Origin: Candidatus Kapaibacterium sp.
Lineage (GTDB): Bacteria; Bacteroidota; Ignavibacteria; Kapaibacteriales; UBA2268
Assembly (NCBI GenBank): GCA_023957315.1
Contig: JAMLHE010000009.1
Span: forward strand, 1-64,000
Length of the DNA: 64,000 nt
Direction: 5' to 3'
Shown: one piece after another, positions 54,030-63,665 of the stretch
Layout: every line of letters starts with the position of its first letter
How positions within the stretch are numbered: position 1 is the first letter of the stretch
Made by a program: the position numbers and the translations under genes
Notes under the pieces: generated by a model
Database searches by the model: none
Seen by the model: the letters and a program-made list of their open reading frames with translations, nothing else
What the model was told of the DNA's origin: nothing

Positions 54030-55037
54030 TTATAAGGGTAAACTTCCTGTCAAGAACTCGTTCAATTCGTTGTAATTCAACTTAATTTGATGAATTGGAA
54101 CATGTTTGTCATCGGTAATGAGAAATTTAATTCCATCGGGTTGGACTATGAAATTTTGTTTGCCAACTATATTAGAAGCTTGATATTTTATTTTATCATC
54201 TTTAAATGTTTCTATAAATCTATCGTTGACTAACTTAATCCATTCTCCCTTCAAAATTTTATCCGTTGTTATGACGGATTTTGACTCTATGTTGTAATTC
54301 AAGATGAAGTCGCTTTTTATTTCCGGTTTTTCATCTTCTTTGATAGTTCCTGCCAAATGAACCGAAACAATATTGCGGTCGTTCATCTGAATATCGGTCA
54401 TTATACGATAGTTTTTGCGTGCCGGCGCGGCGATATTGGTATCTGCTACGATTTTTTTATATTTTGCAATAGACTCGTCGAGGTAATCCATCATGGGTTT
54501 TTTGCCGGAGCCAATAAAAGAATCTGTAAAAACTTTGACAGCGTCATCGAAAACTTTTTCGCCTATCAAGGGGTAATTGATTGTAATGTACAATACCATC
54601 CCGTAGTCGGACTTTCGGACATCATCACGAATCGTATTGAGCTTAATTTCTGCAGCGTCCTTATAGCCTTCTCTGAGCGAAAATTGAGTTGACTGATTCG
54701 TTTCGACAATTCGGTGAGACCCATCAAATTTAGGACCTGCAAGGACTCCGCTCAATGTTTCGGTAGCATCAGTATCTACCTGAGCTGAATCACTCAAAAT
54801 TTCAAAATATGCATAAGTACCGGCAAGTGTACTCTTCCCTCCAAACTCCTTAACAACAGGGTTGTCTTTAACATAAAAATTACCACTTAGCCCACCGGCT
54901 TGATATGAAAAGTTGATAACCATGGATTGTTTTCCATATCTTCCTTCAAATCTTCGATAAAAAGGGGCTTGAGAAAATGCGGCATATTCCATAGCAAATA
55001 ATACCACAATGAAAGTTAAAGTACGAAAAGTAAGCAT
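54030..55037 (-). CDS. Secreted DUF3298/RsiV-like protein
   Basis: The product is about 335 residues from the ATG at 55037. The upstream ATG at 55064 is less likely because it precedes a -7-like TAAATTTG and the 55037 ATG has GGAG 8 nt before it. There is a signal peptide (VVLFAMEYAAFSQ). The middle and end resemble DUF4163/DUF3298 modules (YITINYPLIG, FIVQPDGIKFLITDDKHVPIHQIKLNYNELNEFL), found in RsiV-type anti-sigma factors and PdaC. The function is not determined. Confidence 0.65.
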   Translation of the reverse strand: MLTFRTLTFIVVLFAMEYAAFSQAPFYRRFEGRYGKQSMVINFSYQAGGLSGNFYVKDNPVVKEFGGKSTLAGTYAYFEILSDSAQVDTDATETLSGVLAGPKFDGSHRIVETNQSTQFSLREGYKDAAEIKLNTIRDDVRKSDYGMVLYITINYPLIGEKVFDDAVKVFTDSFIGSGKKPMMDYLDESIAKYKKIVADTNIAAPARKNYRIMTDIQMNDRNIVSVHLAGTIKEDEKPEIKSDFILNYNIESKSVITTDKILKGEWIKLVNDRFIETFKDDKIKYQASNIVGKQNFIVQPDGIKFLITDDKHVPIHQIKLNYNELNEFLTGSLPL

Positions 55038-55122
55038 ATCAAAACTCCATACAAATTTAAACAAAACAAGAAAATGACTAAAACAGTTAATAGCACAAAA
55101 TATTTGACGAATTAAATTAATT

Positions 55123-55152
55123 TTTGGGTATAAGATTTTTTTTGTAAATTTG
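55123..55152 (+). promoter_or_regulatory. Bacteroidota-type promoter upstream of the subtilase gene
   Basis: TTTG (55123-55126), an 18-bp spacer and TAAATTTG (55145-55152) form a full consensus match. The ATG is 175 nt further, which would give a leader of about 170 nt. The remaining 263-bp intergenic region shows no other recognised element. Confidence 0.4.
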
Positions 55153-55327
55153 ATTAATAAGAAATTTCAAGTTAAACAATAGATAAGTTGACGAAATATG
55201 ATTAAATTTCCATCATTTTGCTTCAAAGATATTAGTTGAGTCAAAATACCATCCAAAACCACATTATGATTACAATCAAAATAGAATATTACCCCCTTTT
55301 TTTAGAATATTATTTAGAGGAACCCTC

Positions 55328-58300
55328 ATGAAAACTTCATTATTATTACTTTTTCTTATGCTCTTCGCAGTCAATTCCATTTACGGAATTGACGGTAATT
55401 ACGGATATGACCAATTCGGGAACAAATTTGTACGCGGAATTATCAAAGTAAAGCTGACCGACGATGCATCAGCCAGAGCAATGATGATGCAATCGGCTCC
55501 GAATTCGTTGAACGGATTCTTTGGTGTAGCAAATTTGGACAATACTCTACGTTCATTCGGGACATATAAAACGGAACGCTCATTTGACGAAATCAAACCC
55601 AATTACAGATTGCCGAATGCAGATGTACCATTGGTGCAAGAATACATCCAAGCATTGGAGCGGTATTATACGATTTATATTGATGAAGCTATTGACCACA
55701 ATCGTGTAATTACGGCTTTGCTTCGCGATGAAAACATCGAATCTGCTGAACCAATCTGGGTTTATGAGGCTTTCGATATGCCTAACGACGAATCATATAG
55801 CCAAATGTTCCAATTTGCACAAGTTCAAGCCGAAGCTGCCTGGGCAATTCACAAAGGGGAAAATGGCACTCGCGAAGTATTGATTGGCATTCACGATACG
55901 GGCCTTCAATGGTATCACCCCGATTTATTGCCCAATCTTAAGATTAACGAAGCCGAATGGACTAACAAAGACGAGCCTATTCTAATCGAACAAGGCGGAA
56001 GATTAATTATCAATCCTGCAGCGGTTGATGGCAAAGATTCGGACGGTAACGGCTATATAGACGATGTATTAGGATTCAACTTCTACACTGCTGACGGCAC
56101 TGCACCCAACGACCCTAACGGTTCTGCTCAAAACAGACACGGCACTCACGTAGCAAGTATTGCAGCAGGCGCCACAAATAATGGCATCGGCGTGGCATCA
56201 ATCAGTTGGAATGTGAAGTTTGTAGGTACTAAACACAGCCACAACAGCTCGGGACGTTCACTTTATAATGTTGACCAAGGTTTGCTCTATTTGGGAGCAA
56301 TCGGAGTAGATGTAATTAATATGAGTTGGGGCGGTGGTGGATTTTCGCCTGCTTTGATTGATATGTTCGGTTATCTTAACTCTTTAGGTATAACACTCGT
56401 AGCCGCTTCAGGAAATGGCAACAATGACAATCATTTTCTTCCTGCTTCATATCCGAATGTGCTTTCAGTAGCGTCAATAACTTCGCAGGACAAGAAAACA
56501 TATTATTCGACCTACGGTCATTCCGTTGATGTCTCAGCTCCGGGTGGCGATGTCACGGTTGATGGCGGAATTCTTGCGGCTGTTCCTGTTAATTCATATG
56601 CAAAATTTCAAGGTACTTCTATGGCATCGCCTATGGTTGCAGGGCTTGCCGGCTTGTTGAAGTCTTATTATCCAAAATGGACTCCTAATCAGATAAAAAG
56701 AAGGATTGTAGGGACTTCTGACCCGATTGACCATTTGAATCCTCAGTTTGAAAACAAATTAGGCGAAGGCAGAATCAATGCCTATCGTGCTCTAACTGAT
56801 ACTGATTTGAATTTCCGTAAGCCATTACGACTGTATCCGCTTAGTTCGCAAATTATTGACGATAACGCCAATAATATGATTGAGCCGGGCGAAATGTTCA
56901 GAATCAAGGTTTATATGGTTAATTTCAACGAATTCAATGGTTCGGAAAAAGTGACTTTTAGATTGAAAAGCGATGACCCTGACATACATATTCCTGATAA
57001 TTCTTATGAAATACACAAACTTGTAGGAGATGATTTAATCATTTTGCAAAATAGAATGAATGCACAAGCGAAACCGAATGCAAAACCCAAAATCGCCAAA
57101 GTTTATATTGAAATTGAAACTGAAGATGAAATGCTCAATCCCGACAAGATATATTTCGATATTGTTGTCGCCGGTGGAGTGCTCGTCTATGAACCGAACC
57201 CTGCTTCAAATTTCCAAAGTGGAGCTTATATTAAACAATATCTCGAAGCAAATAATTACGATGCTGTTTACACGAATATATTACCTCCATCTTTAAGCGG
57301 GTTTAAAGCTGCTTTCATAAGCTATGGTCACCATTCTGAATCGCCTGTATATACCCCGACATCAGCCGACTTTAATGCTATTTATTATTTTATTGCCTCA
57401 GGCGGACGTCTTTACGTAGAAGCATCATCACACTTTTCACAAAAGTTCTTCGGCTCAATGGGTTTAGGCTCATACATGGGCTATATGTTCGGACTACAGT
57501 CAGCGTCATATTCAGCCGGAGCGAACCCCATCAATCAGTTTAAAGGCATTGCGGGCACTTTTGCAGACGGTTTGACCTATTTCAATACAACGCAACCGCT
57601 TACCACAATGACAGATAAATTATTCCCTAACACTTCGGCGGGTGGTTTTTCCTTATTCGAAAATGTCGGGTGGGGAAATACTATGGTAGCATGTAATAGT
57701 CCGGCAGGACACCGAACAGTTACATCTACATATTCAATAGGGCACTTAGTTGATGCATCATGTCCATCCACTCGAGACGTTGCGATGGCTAAAATTCTCG
57801 ACTTTTTCGGTTTAGTTAAACCATTGAAAATTGATTTGATTGATTTGACCACTTGTAAAACTATTCCTGTAGAATTAGGTAATAATTGGGGAAGCGATTG
57901 CCAAAGTGGTACTTACGGCAATCTCACCGTTACCGGTGGCTCGGGCAATTACACTTACAATTGGCATCCGGCATACGGGCTATCCAACCCGAATGTTTTA
58001 ACGCCCACTGTAATAAGCCCATCATATAATACATACTATAAACTGACTGTTACAGATAATATGTCCGGATTACAGCATAGCGAGTTTTTGCAACTGACAG
58101 TTACTCAGCCACCTTTAGTTTATGTGCCATTCATGAGAACTGTAAAACGCAACAGTATAATCAATTTAGATGATTTTGTGTTGGATTACGACCCGAATAA
58201 CACTTACTTTTGGTCCACAGACAAAGGCGGTGCATTAAGTCAATCGGAATCTCAAAATTGGTTAGCAAAAATCGGTATCCACAGATTTAATGTAAATTGT

Positions 58301-58651
58301 ACCGATGATACCGGATGCTTGAGTGAAACAAAACAAATGATGGTAGTCGTTTCACTTCGCAAAGAGGCTATTGACGAACAATTCATTGCCGGAGACAATG
58401 GCTATATGGTTATGGCTTCATTCCCAAATCCCGCACCAGATTTTGTGAACGTTGTTGCAGATTTTGCTGAAGAAACAAATGCTACTGTTTCGGTTATTGA
58501 CCTTAGCGGCAATATTCTTAGCCAAGAATTGTTCCACTCGGTTTGGAACGTAGATACTCAGCTTAAGCTCAACAACTTAGCCTCAGGTACGTATCTGATA
58601 GTGGTCGAAAGCGATTCGGACAAAGCTACGACTAAAATTATAAAGAAATAA
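55328..58651 (+). CDS. Secreted subtilisin-like serine protease (S8) with T9SS sorting domain
   Basis: The 1,107-residue product has a signal peptide (LLFLMLFAVNSIYG), a propeptide-like region, then an S8 catalytic domain. Asp is in IGIHDTGLQWYHPDL, His in NRHGTHVASIAAG, the oxyanion Asn region in VAASGNGN and Ser in FQGTSMASPMVAGLAG. After residue ~490 come beta domains, including a PKD-like unit (YNWHPAYGLSNPN). The end is a T9SS type A domain (SFPNPAPDFVNVV, VIDLSGNILSQE, LASGTYLIVVES). It is probably an exported degradative or processing protease. AGAGGAA lies before the ATG. Confidence 0.94.
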   Translation: MKTSLLLLFLMLFAVNSIYGIDGNYGYDQFGNKFVRGIIKVKLTDDASARAMMMQSAPNSLNGFFGVANLDNTLRSFGTYKTERSFDEIKPNYRLPNADVPLVQEYIQALERYYTIYIDEAIDHNRVITALLRDENIESAEPIWVYEAFDMPNDESYSQMFQFAQVQAEAAWAIHKGENGTREVLIGIHDTGLQWYHPDLLPNLKINEAEWTNKDEPILIEQGGRLIINPAAVDGKDSDGNGYIDDVLGFNFYTADGTAPNDPNGSAQNRHGTHVASIAAGATNNGIGVASISWNVKFVGTKHSHNSSGRSLYNVDQGLLYLGAIGVDVINMSWGGGGFSPALIDMFGYLNSLGITLVAASGNGNNDNHFLPASYPNVLSVASITSQDKKTYYSTYGHSVDVSAPGGDVTVDGGILAAVPVNSYAKFQGTSMASPMVAGLAGLLKSYYPKWTPNQIKRRIVGTSDPIDHLNPQFENKLGEGRINAYRALTDTDLNFRKPLRLYPLSSQIIDDNANNMIEPGEMFRIKVYMVNFNEFNGSEKVTFRLKSDDPDIHIPDNSYEIHKLVGDDLIILQNRMNAQAKPNAKPKIAKVYIEIETEDEMLNPDKIYFDIVVAGGVLVYEPNPASNFQSGAYIKQYLEANNYDAVYTNILPPSLSGFKAAFISYGHHSESPVYTPTSADFNAIYYFIASGGRLYVEASSHFSQKFFGSMGLGSYMGYMFGLQSASYSAGANPINQFKGIAGTFADGLTYFNTTQPLTTMTDKLFPNTSAGGFSLFENVGWGNTMVACNSPAGHRTVTSTYSIGHLVDASCPSTRDVAMAKILDFFGLVKPLKIDLIDLTTCKTIPVELGNNWGSDCQSGTYGNLTVTGGSGNYTYNWHPAYGLSNPNVLTPTVISPSYNTYYKLTVTDNMSGLQHSEFLQLTVTQPPLVYVPFMRTVKRNSIINLDDFVLDYDPNNTYFWSTDKGGALSQSESQNWLAKIGIHRFNVNCTDDTGCLSETKQMMVVVSLRKEAIDEQFIAGDNGYMVMASFPNPAPDFVNVVADFAEETNATVSVIDLSGNILSQELFHSVWNVDTQLKLNNLASGTYLIVVESDSDKATTKIIKK

Positions 58652-58671
58652 ATATAATTAGATTTTTTCAC

Positions 58672-58703
58672 AAAGGCTCTCGGCGATTTTCCGGGAGCTT
58701 TTG
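58672..58703 (+). terminator. Terminator after the subtilase gene
   Basis: A GC-rich hairpin (CTCTCGG with CCGGGAG, extended by AAAG/CTTT) starts 20 bp after the stop and is followed by T-rich sequence. Confidence 0.65.
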
Positions 58704-58802
58704 TATTTATGGCATATTTAGAATTAATTTTTGGTAAAATTACAAGCTAAAAACGCTTACTTCGTTAGCAACACAAATTGAATAATTTCGAAATAAAATA
58801 AA

Positions 58803-59621
58803 ATGATTGAATCAAAACAACTTTATATAGATAAAATTCTTGAAAAATTGCCTTATGAAATTGCATCAACAATTGTTTCCTTAATCAAGGACACCACATT
58901 TGATGAAGCAAATCCGCCACTTGCAGTATTTGATATGGATTGGACATTGCTCGATGGCGATATTTGCGAATCGCTTTATCTGCATTTTTTAAGCCAAGGA
59001 AAGGATTTGCCTTTATCTTGGAAAAAATATAATGAGATGCTGCGAGCAGGCGACCATCTGAACGCTTATTCGGAAATCATCATAGCGATGGCAGGTATAA
59101 CACTTGACAGCATTTATAGTACTTGCGATTATCTGCTCAATCATCCTGACTATGATATTGAATATAATATCGAAGGCGAAACATTCAAATTCAAGGCTCC
59201 CAAAGTCAATCAAAATATGTATGCATTGGCGACCGTACTCAAATTAGCAGGATTCAAGGTAGCAGTCGTGTCGGCATCAGCACATTATTCGGTTCGGTAC
59301 ATAGCGAATAATTATCTGGGAATCAATCCCGACAACGCTTTCGGAATAAAGAGCCATTTGATTGTGGACGATAATTATATCGAGTATCTCGACTCGCAGC
59401 TAATACCACCGATTACTTGGAATCATGGCAAAGTAGAATTATTAAAAGCGATGTATCCGAATTCAAAAATTGTGCTTACTTGCGGTGATTCTTTCGGCGA
59501 TATACCGATGATGAAAATGACAGACTCTTTGGGCTTGGTAATAATCAAAAAAGGTCCCGAATCAAATTGGCAAATGATTCACGACGAATTGACCGATTCT
59601 ATACGTAAAATTGTGGTTTAG
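58803..59621 (+). CDS. HAD-superfamily phosphatase (phosphoserine phosphatase-like)
   Basis: The 272-residue product has HAD motif I in AVFDMDWTLLDGD, motif II in VAVVSASAHYSVR and motif IV in LTCGDSFGDIPMMKM. The helical cap and length suit HAD-IB enzymes such as SerB-like and phosphocholine phosphatases. The substrate cannot be assigned. It stands alone between the subtilase and CoA-binding genes. Confidence 0.82.
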   Translation: MIESKQLYIDKILEKLPYEIASTIVSLIKDTTFDEANPPLAVFDMDWTLLDGDICESLYLHFLSQGKDLPLSWKKYNEMLRAGDHLNAYSEIIIAMAGITLDSIYSTCDYLLNHPDYDIEYNIEGETFKFKAPKVNQNMYALATVLKLAGFKVAVVSASAHYSVRYIANNYLGINPDNAFGIKSHLIVDDNYIEYLDSQLIPPITWNHGKVELLKAMYPNSKIVLTCGDSFGDIPMMKMTDSLGLVIIKKGPESNWQMIHDELTDSIRKIVV

Positions 59622-59691
59622 TTTGCGAGTTCTTTCGTATTTTAGCAATTGTAAATCACTTAAAAATGATTCAATTTTATGGGAGTAAATT

Positions 59692-60141
59692 ATGTTAACT
59701 GATAGGATTAATTATTTTCTGAATGAAAAGGAATTGGCAATAGTCGGTTTGTCCACCGATAAGAAAGCTTTCAGCCGTGAAATCGAGAAAGAACTTCTCG
59801 CACTTGAGCACCGTGTTTACGGTGTCAATCCTAAATTTACCAAAGATGACAACTATTTCCCGAGTGTAGCAGATTTGCCTCCGCAAGTAAAATCAGTAGT
59901 TATCATGACCCCGAAAGAACAAACTATGCAAGCAGTACAAGATGCACTTGACAAGAATTTAGAGAACTTTTGGATATATCAAGGTTCTGACACTCCCGAA
60001 GTCTTGAATTTGCTCAAAAGCAGGAATAAAAATTTCATCAGTGGAAGGTGTGTATTAATGTATCTACCATCAGTCAGTGGAATTCACAAATTCCACTCCG
60101 TTATCCATAATATTTTAAGAATTGATAAGAATAAGGCATAA
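59692..60141 (+). CDS. CoA-binding domain protein (YccU type)
   Basis: The 149-residue single Rossmann domain starts with FLNEKELAIVGLSTDKKAFSREI and carries PPQVKSVVIMTPKEQTMQAVQDAL and the FISGRCVLMYL end. These match the CoA_binding_2 family. It has no ligase domain, and its role is unknown. It ends one base before the aldehyde dehydrogenase start, so they are co-translated. Confidence 0.85.
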   Translation: MLTDRINYFLNEKELAIVGLSTDKKAFSREIEKELLALEHRVYGVNPKFTKDDNYFPSVADLPPQVKSVVIMTPKEQTMQAVQDALDKNLENFWIYQGSDTPEVLNLLKSRNKNFISGRCVLMYLPSVSGIHKFHSVIHNILRIDKNKA

Positions 60142-60142
60142 G

Positions 60143-61576
60143 ATGTTCGAATTTAAAATGAAGATTTCCGGCGCCGAGCCCAGCAATAACTTTAGAGATG
60201 TTATAAGCCCGTATGACGGTCGTATCGTCGGGCGAATAGAAGTGCCTGATGATAATGCTATCGAAAAAGCTGTTGCTAATGCAAAGTTCAATTTTGATAA
60301 TGTCATGAAACAAATGCCTGCTTATCAAAGAGCGGAAATTTTGTACAACGTAGCACAATTAATTCAGAGCAATCACGAAGAGTTAGCACATTTAATAGCT
60401 GCGGAAGGCGGAAAGCCCGTAAAAGACGCTCGAATCGAAGTTTCGAGAGCCGCAAATACTGTCAAAATGTCAGCCGACGAAGCGCTAAATTTGAATGGCG
60501 ATCAACTTACTATGGATAGAGCCAAAGGCTCCGAAGACCATATCGCTTTTACGATTAAACAAGCACTTGGTCCCGTACTTGCGATTAGCGCCTTCAATCA
60601 TCCCGTTAATCTGATTTGTCATCAGGTTGCGACCGCATTCGCAGCGGGGAATACCCTTATCGTCAAGCCTGCATCAACAACGCCATTATCATGCCTTACG
60701 ATTTGCGATTATTTCACCAAAGCAGGACTTCCGGACGGAATCATAAATGTGTTGCCCGTCGCAGGCAGCAAAATCGAGAAAGTTATCAGCGACCCGCGAA
60801 TTCGATTTGTGACATTCATCGGGAGTGCAGAAATTGGATGGGCAATCCCCAAGCTTGTTGCTCCGGGTGTAGGATATGCTCTTGAGCATGGTGGAACTGC
60901 CGTTGCTGTAATTGACAAATCTGCGGATTTAACTCGTGCAATTCCGGGCATTATCAAAGGTGGCTTTTATCATGCGGGACAAGTTTGTGTTTCGACCCAA
61001 AATGTATTCATTCACCGTGAAATATATGAAAATGTTAAGGAATTATTAATCAAAGCTACATCAAATCTTATCACCGGCGACCCAAATCATGATTTGACTG
61101 ACGTCGGACCGATTATTACCGAAGCTGAATTGACAAGAGTTTTGGATTGGATAGAGGCAGCCAAGTCCATGGGTGCAAAAGTTTTATTAGGTTCCAACAG
61201 AATAGGCAAAAATTGCATCGAACCGACTATAATAGAAAATACAAATTACGATATGAAAATCATGAGCTCGGAAGTTTTTGGTCCTGTAATTAATATTAAT
61301 ACTTTCGATGATATTTCCGAAATCATAGCTCAATGCAACCAAACTCCATTTTCGTTCCAGAATGCAATTTACACGCAAGATATTGATATGGCGATGAATT
61401 ATGCAATTTTAATTGATTCCAAAGCTGTAATTATCAATGATTCAACTGCTTTCAGAGTTGATTGGATGCCCTTTGGCGGTGCGAAAGAATCGGGATTCAA
61501 AGTTGGTGGCATCAAATATTCGATTAACGACCTTGTAGAAGAAAAGTTGATTATTATCAAACGTAAACCATTATGA
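60143..61576 (+). CDS. Aldehyde dehydrogenase family protein
   Basis: The product is about 477 residues from the ATG at 60143, chosen because it follows the preceding stop by one base (the frame is open to 60122). Visible are the oxyanion Asn in AISAFNHPVNL, the cofactor turn FIGSAEIGWAIP, the general-base Glu in YALEHGGTAVAV and the catalytic Cys in HAGQVCVSTQN. The motif EHGG replaces the more usual ELGG. It oxidises an aldehyde with NAD(P), substrate unknown. It overlaps the next gene by 4 nt. Confidence 0.9.
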   Translation: MFEFKMKISGAEPSNNFRDVISPYDGRIVGRIEVPDDNAIEKAVANAKFNFDNVMKQMPAYQRAEILYNVAQLIQSNHEELAHLIAAEGGKPVKDARIEVSRAANTVKMSADEALNLNGDQLTMDRAKGSEDHIAFTIKQALGPVLAISAFNHPVNLICHQVATAFAAGNTLIVKPASTTPLSCLTICDYFTKAGLPDGIINVLPVAGSKIEKVISDPRIRFVTFIGSAEIGWAIPKLVAPGVGYALEHGGTAVAVIDKSADLTRAIPGIIKGGFYHAGQVCVSTQNVFIHREIYENVKELLIKATSNLITGDPNHDLTDVGPIITEAELTRVLDWIEAAKSMGAKVLLGSNRIGKNCIEPTIIENTNYDMKIMSSEVFGPVININTFDDISEIIAQCNQTPFSFQNAIYTQDIDMAMNYAILIDSKAVIINDSTAFRVDWMPFGGAKESGFKVGGIKYSINDLVEEKLIIIKRKPL

Positions 61577-62010
61577 TTAGAGGCTTATTTTACAATTTAT
61601 ACTTAAAACTATTCATACTTAGAATAAAAACTTTCGGCAAAAAAATTGACAAATTGCTTATCGAAATTGCTGATGAATACTACTATTTGATTTCTTCAGA
61701 TGTATTGCACGAAGAAGCTGTTTACAAAATATTGAAGTCATATTACGGCGAAAAAAAAGCCGATTATGATGAAGCAGCATACTTTGTTTTTAAAAAGCAT
61801 TCGTCTGTAGATAGCATTTACGATAGTAAATACGGAAAAAGTGGCAGATTTATGAGCAATTTGTTCAAATTAGTCCAAAAAGTATATTTAGACAAATTTC
61901 TCGATGAAAACCGAGAATCATACTCGGACGAAATCAATAATTCCATTACAAAATTGAATAGGATTTTCAATAAAGTGATACTCTATATGTATTCGAAGTA
62001 TCCCTTATAA
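61573..62010 (+). CDS. Hypothetical helical protein coupled to the aldehyde dehydrogenase
   Basis: The 145-residue product is rich in Lys, Tyr and Asp, with no signal peptide or clear TM beyond a hydrophobic N-terminus (LFYNLYLKLFILRI). No family is recognised. Its ATG overlaps the ALDH stop (ATGA), suggesting translational coupling. It is convergent with, and directly adjacent to, the fucosyltransferase gene. Confidence 0.65.
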   Translation: MIRGLFYNLYLKLFILRIKTFGKKIDKLLIEIADEYYYLISSDVLHEEAVYKILKSYYGEKKADYDEAAYFVFKKHSSVDSIYDSKYGKSGRFMSNLFKLVQKVYLDKFLDENRESYSDEINNSITKLNRIFNKVILYMYSKYPL

Positions 62011-62919
62011 TTAGATTTTGAGCCAACTTTTGGGCATTATATCTTTAGTATTCAAGTCGGGATTACGAAACCAGTTTTCGGGACCGATTACGATTTTATC
62101 CGGGTTGGCAGAGAGCCATGCACCCCACCAACTGAAGGAACTATTGGCTATGATAGCGTGTTTGCATTGAGACATTAAATTGAGTGAAAATTGGAATTTG
62201 TTTCCCTTGATTTCATCTTCGATTATAGTCATATTTTCCCCAAAGACAAAGTTTTCCCTGCACCATTCGTTATCGTCAGAAAAGATAAAATAGTGCGGTG
62301 ATTCGACTTTAGAAGCAATCGTCTCCATAGCTTTGTCGTAGTATTCTTTTCCCAATACACCATGAGTTCTGTTTGCCTTCGCGTTTGAAACGTAATCACC
62401 ACGCCGAATATGAACCGCCACAGATTGTTTTTCTTTTATCAATTGTCCCATTTCGAAAGCTTTTCCGCTCAGTTGGTCCCGAAATTCAAAATCCTTTCGG
62501 ATAATGTCCTCGTATGGCTTGAAATAACGTTCGGTCTGGAAGTAGCCTTCCAAATAGCTGTTTACGGGAGCATTATCAATTTGCTGGTCATAGTCGAATC
62601 TTGTCTGAATCAAATAATTATAGCCGTTTGTGTTGATGTTTCGGCGCCACATTTGCTTCAAATGAACGAGAAAAATACCAAATTTCCCAAACATTGGCAA
62701 TGGATAATTTGATAACTCTGGTTTTGTGGCAAATTCAGCATTCAAATTGAAAACATCTAAATCGTATGTCCTGATAGTAAAATTTTTGCGAGGTTGCCTT
62801 TCTATCAAAAAATATACGTCAATTTTGAATTCTGAGCTGTTTTTGATGGCAAGCGCTCTGCCCAAAGCCCATTGGAACATCTGATTGCCAAGCCCACCCA
62901 TCATTTTAACTATTATCAT
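62011..62919 (-). CDS. Alpha-1,2-fucosyltransferase-like glycosyltransferase (GT11)
   Basis: The 302-residue product has the N-terminal GGLGNQMFQWALGRALA block and the GDP-fucose-binding HIRRGDYVSNAKA motif, both typical of GT11. The C-terminal NSSFSWWGAWLSANPDKIVIGP block also fits. It should add fucose (or a related sugar) to a surface glycan. It overlaps kdsB by 4 nt in a tight LPS gene run. Confidence 0.93.
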   Translation of the reverse strand: MIIVKMMGGLGNQMFQWALGRALAIKNSSEFKIDVYFLIERQPRKNFTIRTYDLDVFNLNAEFATKPELSNYPLPMFGKFGIFLVHLKQMWRRNINTNGYNYLIQTRFDYDQQIDNAPVNSYLEGYFQTERYFKPYEDIIRKDFEFRDQLSGKAFEMGQLIKEKQSVAVHIRRGDYVSNAKANRTHGVLGKEYYDKAMETIASKVESPHYFIFSDDNEWCRENFVFGENMTIIEDEIKGNKFQFSLNLMSQCKHAIIANSSFSWWGAWLSANPDKIVIGPENWFRNPDLNTKDIMPKSWLKI

Positions 62920-63665
62920 TTTCCCACTTTGTCATTACTTGTTTTTAAATATTCTTTTGCTTTTTGCAAATCTGATTCGGTATCAATCTCAATACCAATT
63001 GTTTCTGTCAAAATTACTTTCAATTTTATTCCGTTTTCGATAAATCGCAAACACTCTATCATTTCGATTTGCTCCAATTTCCCAATCGGGAGCGCAACGA
63101 ATTTGAGCAAAGATTCCTTGCGAAAGGCATAAACTCCAATGTGCTTCAGATGCTCTACTTCTGTACCTTTGTCCCGCGCAAACGGAATAGGCAAACGCGA
63201 AAAATATAGCGACATATTTTCTGAATCTAAAATCACTTTCACATTGTTCGGATTTGAAATTGCTTCCTCACTTTCAAGCTTTTGAGCTAAAGTCGCAACG
63301 CTAACATCATCGGAATCGAAAGCCTTAATCAGGTCTTCGAGAGATTTCTTCCCGATAAATGGCTCGTCTCCTTGCACATTGATAATTATATCGTAGTCCA
63401 AATCTTTGGCAACTTCGGCTATTCTATCAGTTCCGGACGGATGAATGCTATCGTTGAAAATCACTTTGCCACCCACTTTATCAATTTCATCGCGGATAAT
63501 ATGGCTATTGGTGACGACGATAACGTCATCGAAAATCCCCATATTTAGCACATTTTCGTAAGTGCAAACTATGACGCTCTTTTCGCCGAGCAACGCAGTC
63601 AATTTACCCGGAAACCGCTTAGAGTCATATCTCGCAGGAATTAGTGCAACAACTTTATTTTTCAT
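62916..63665 (-). CDS. kdsB: 3-deoxy-manno-octulosonate cytidylyltransferase
   Basis: The 249-residue product starts with VVALIPARYDSKRFPGKLTALLGEK, the CMP-Kdo synthetase signature. NVQGDEPFIGKKSLEDLI, RLPIPFARDK and HIGVYAFRKESLLKF follow. It activates Kdo with CTP for the LPS inner core. It overlaps waaA by 11 nt and the fucosyltransferase gene by 4 nt. Confidence 0.95.
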   Translation of the reverse strand: MKNKVVALIPARYDSKRFPGKLTALLGEKSVIVCTYENVLNMGIFDDVIVVTNSHIIRDEIDKVGGKVIFNDSIHPSGTDRIAEVAKDLDYDIIINVQGDEPFIGKKSLEDLIKAFDSDDVSVATLAQKLESEEAISNPNNVKVILDSENMSLYFSRLPIPFARDKGTEVEHLKHIGVYAFRKESLLKFVALPIGKLEQIEMIECLRFIENGIKLKVILTETIGIEIDTESDLQKAKEYLKTSNDKVGK

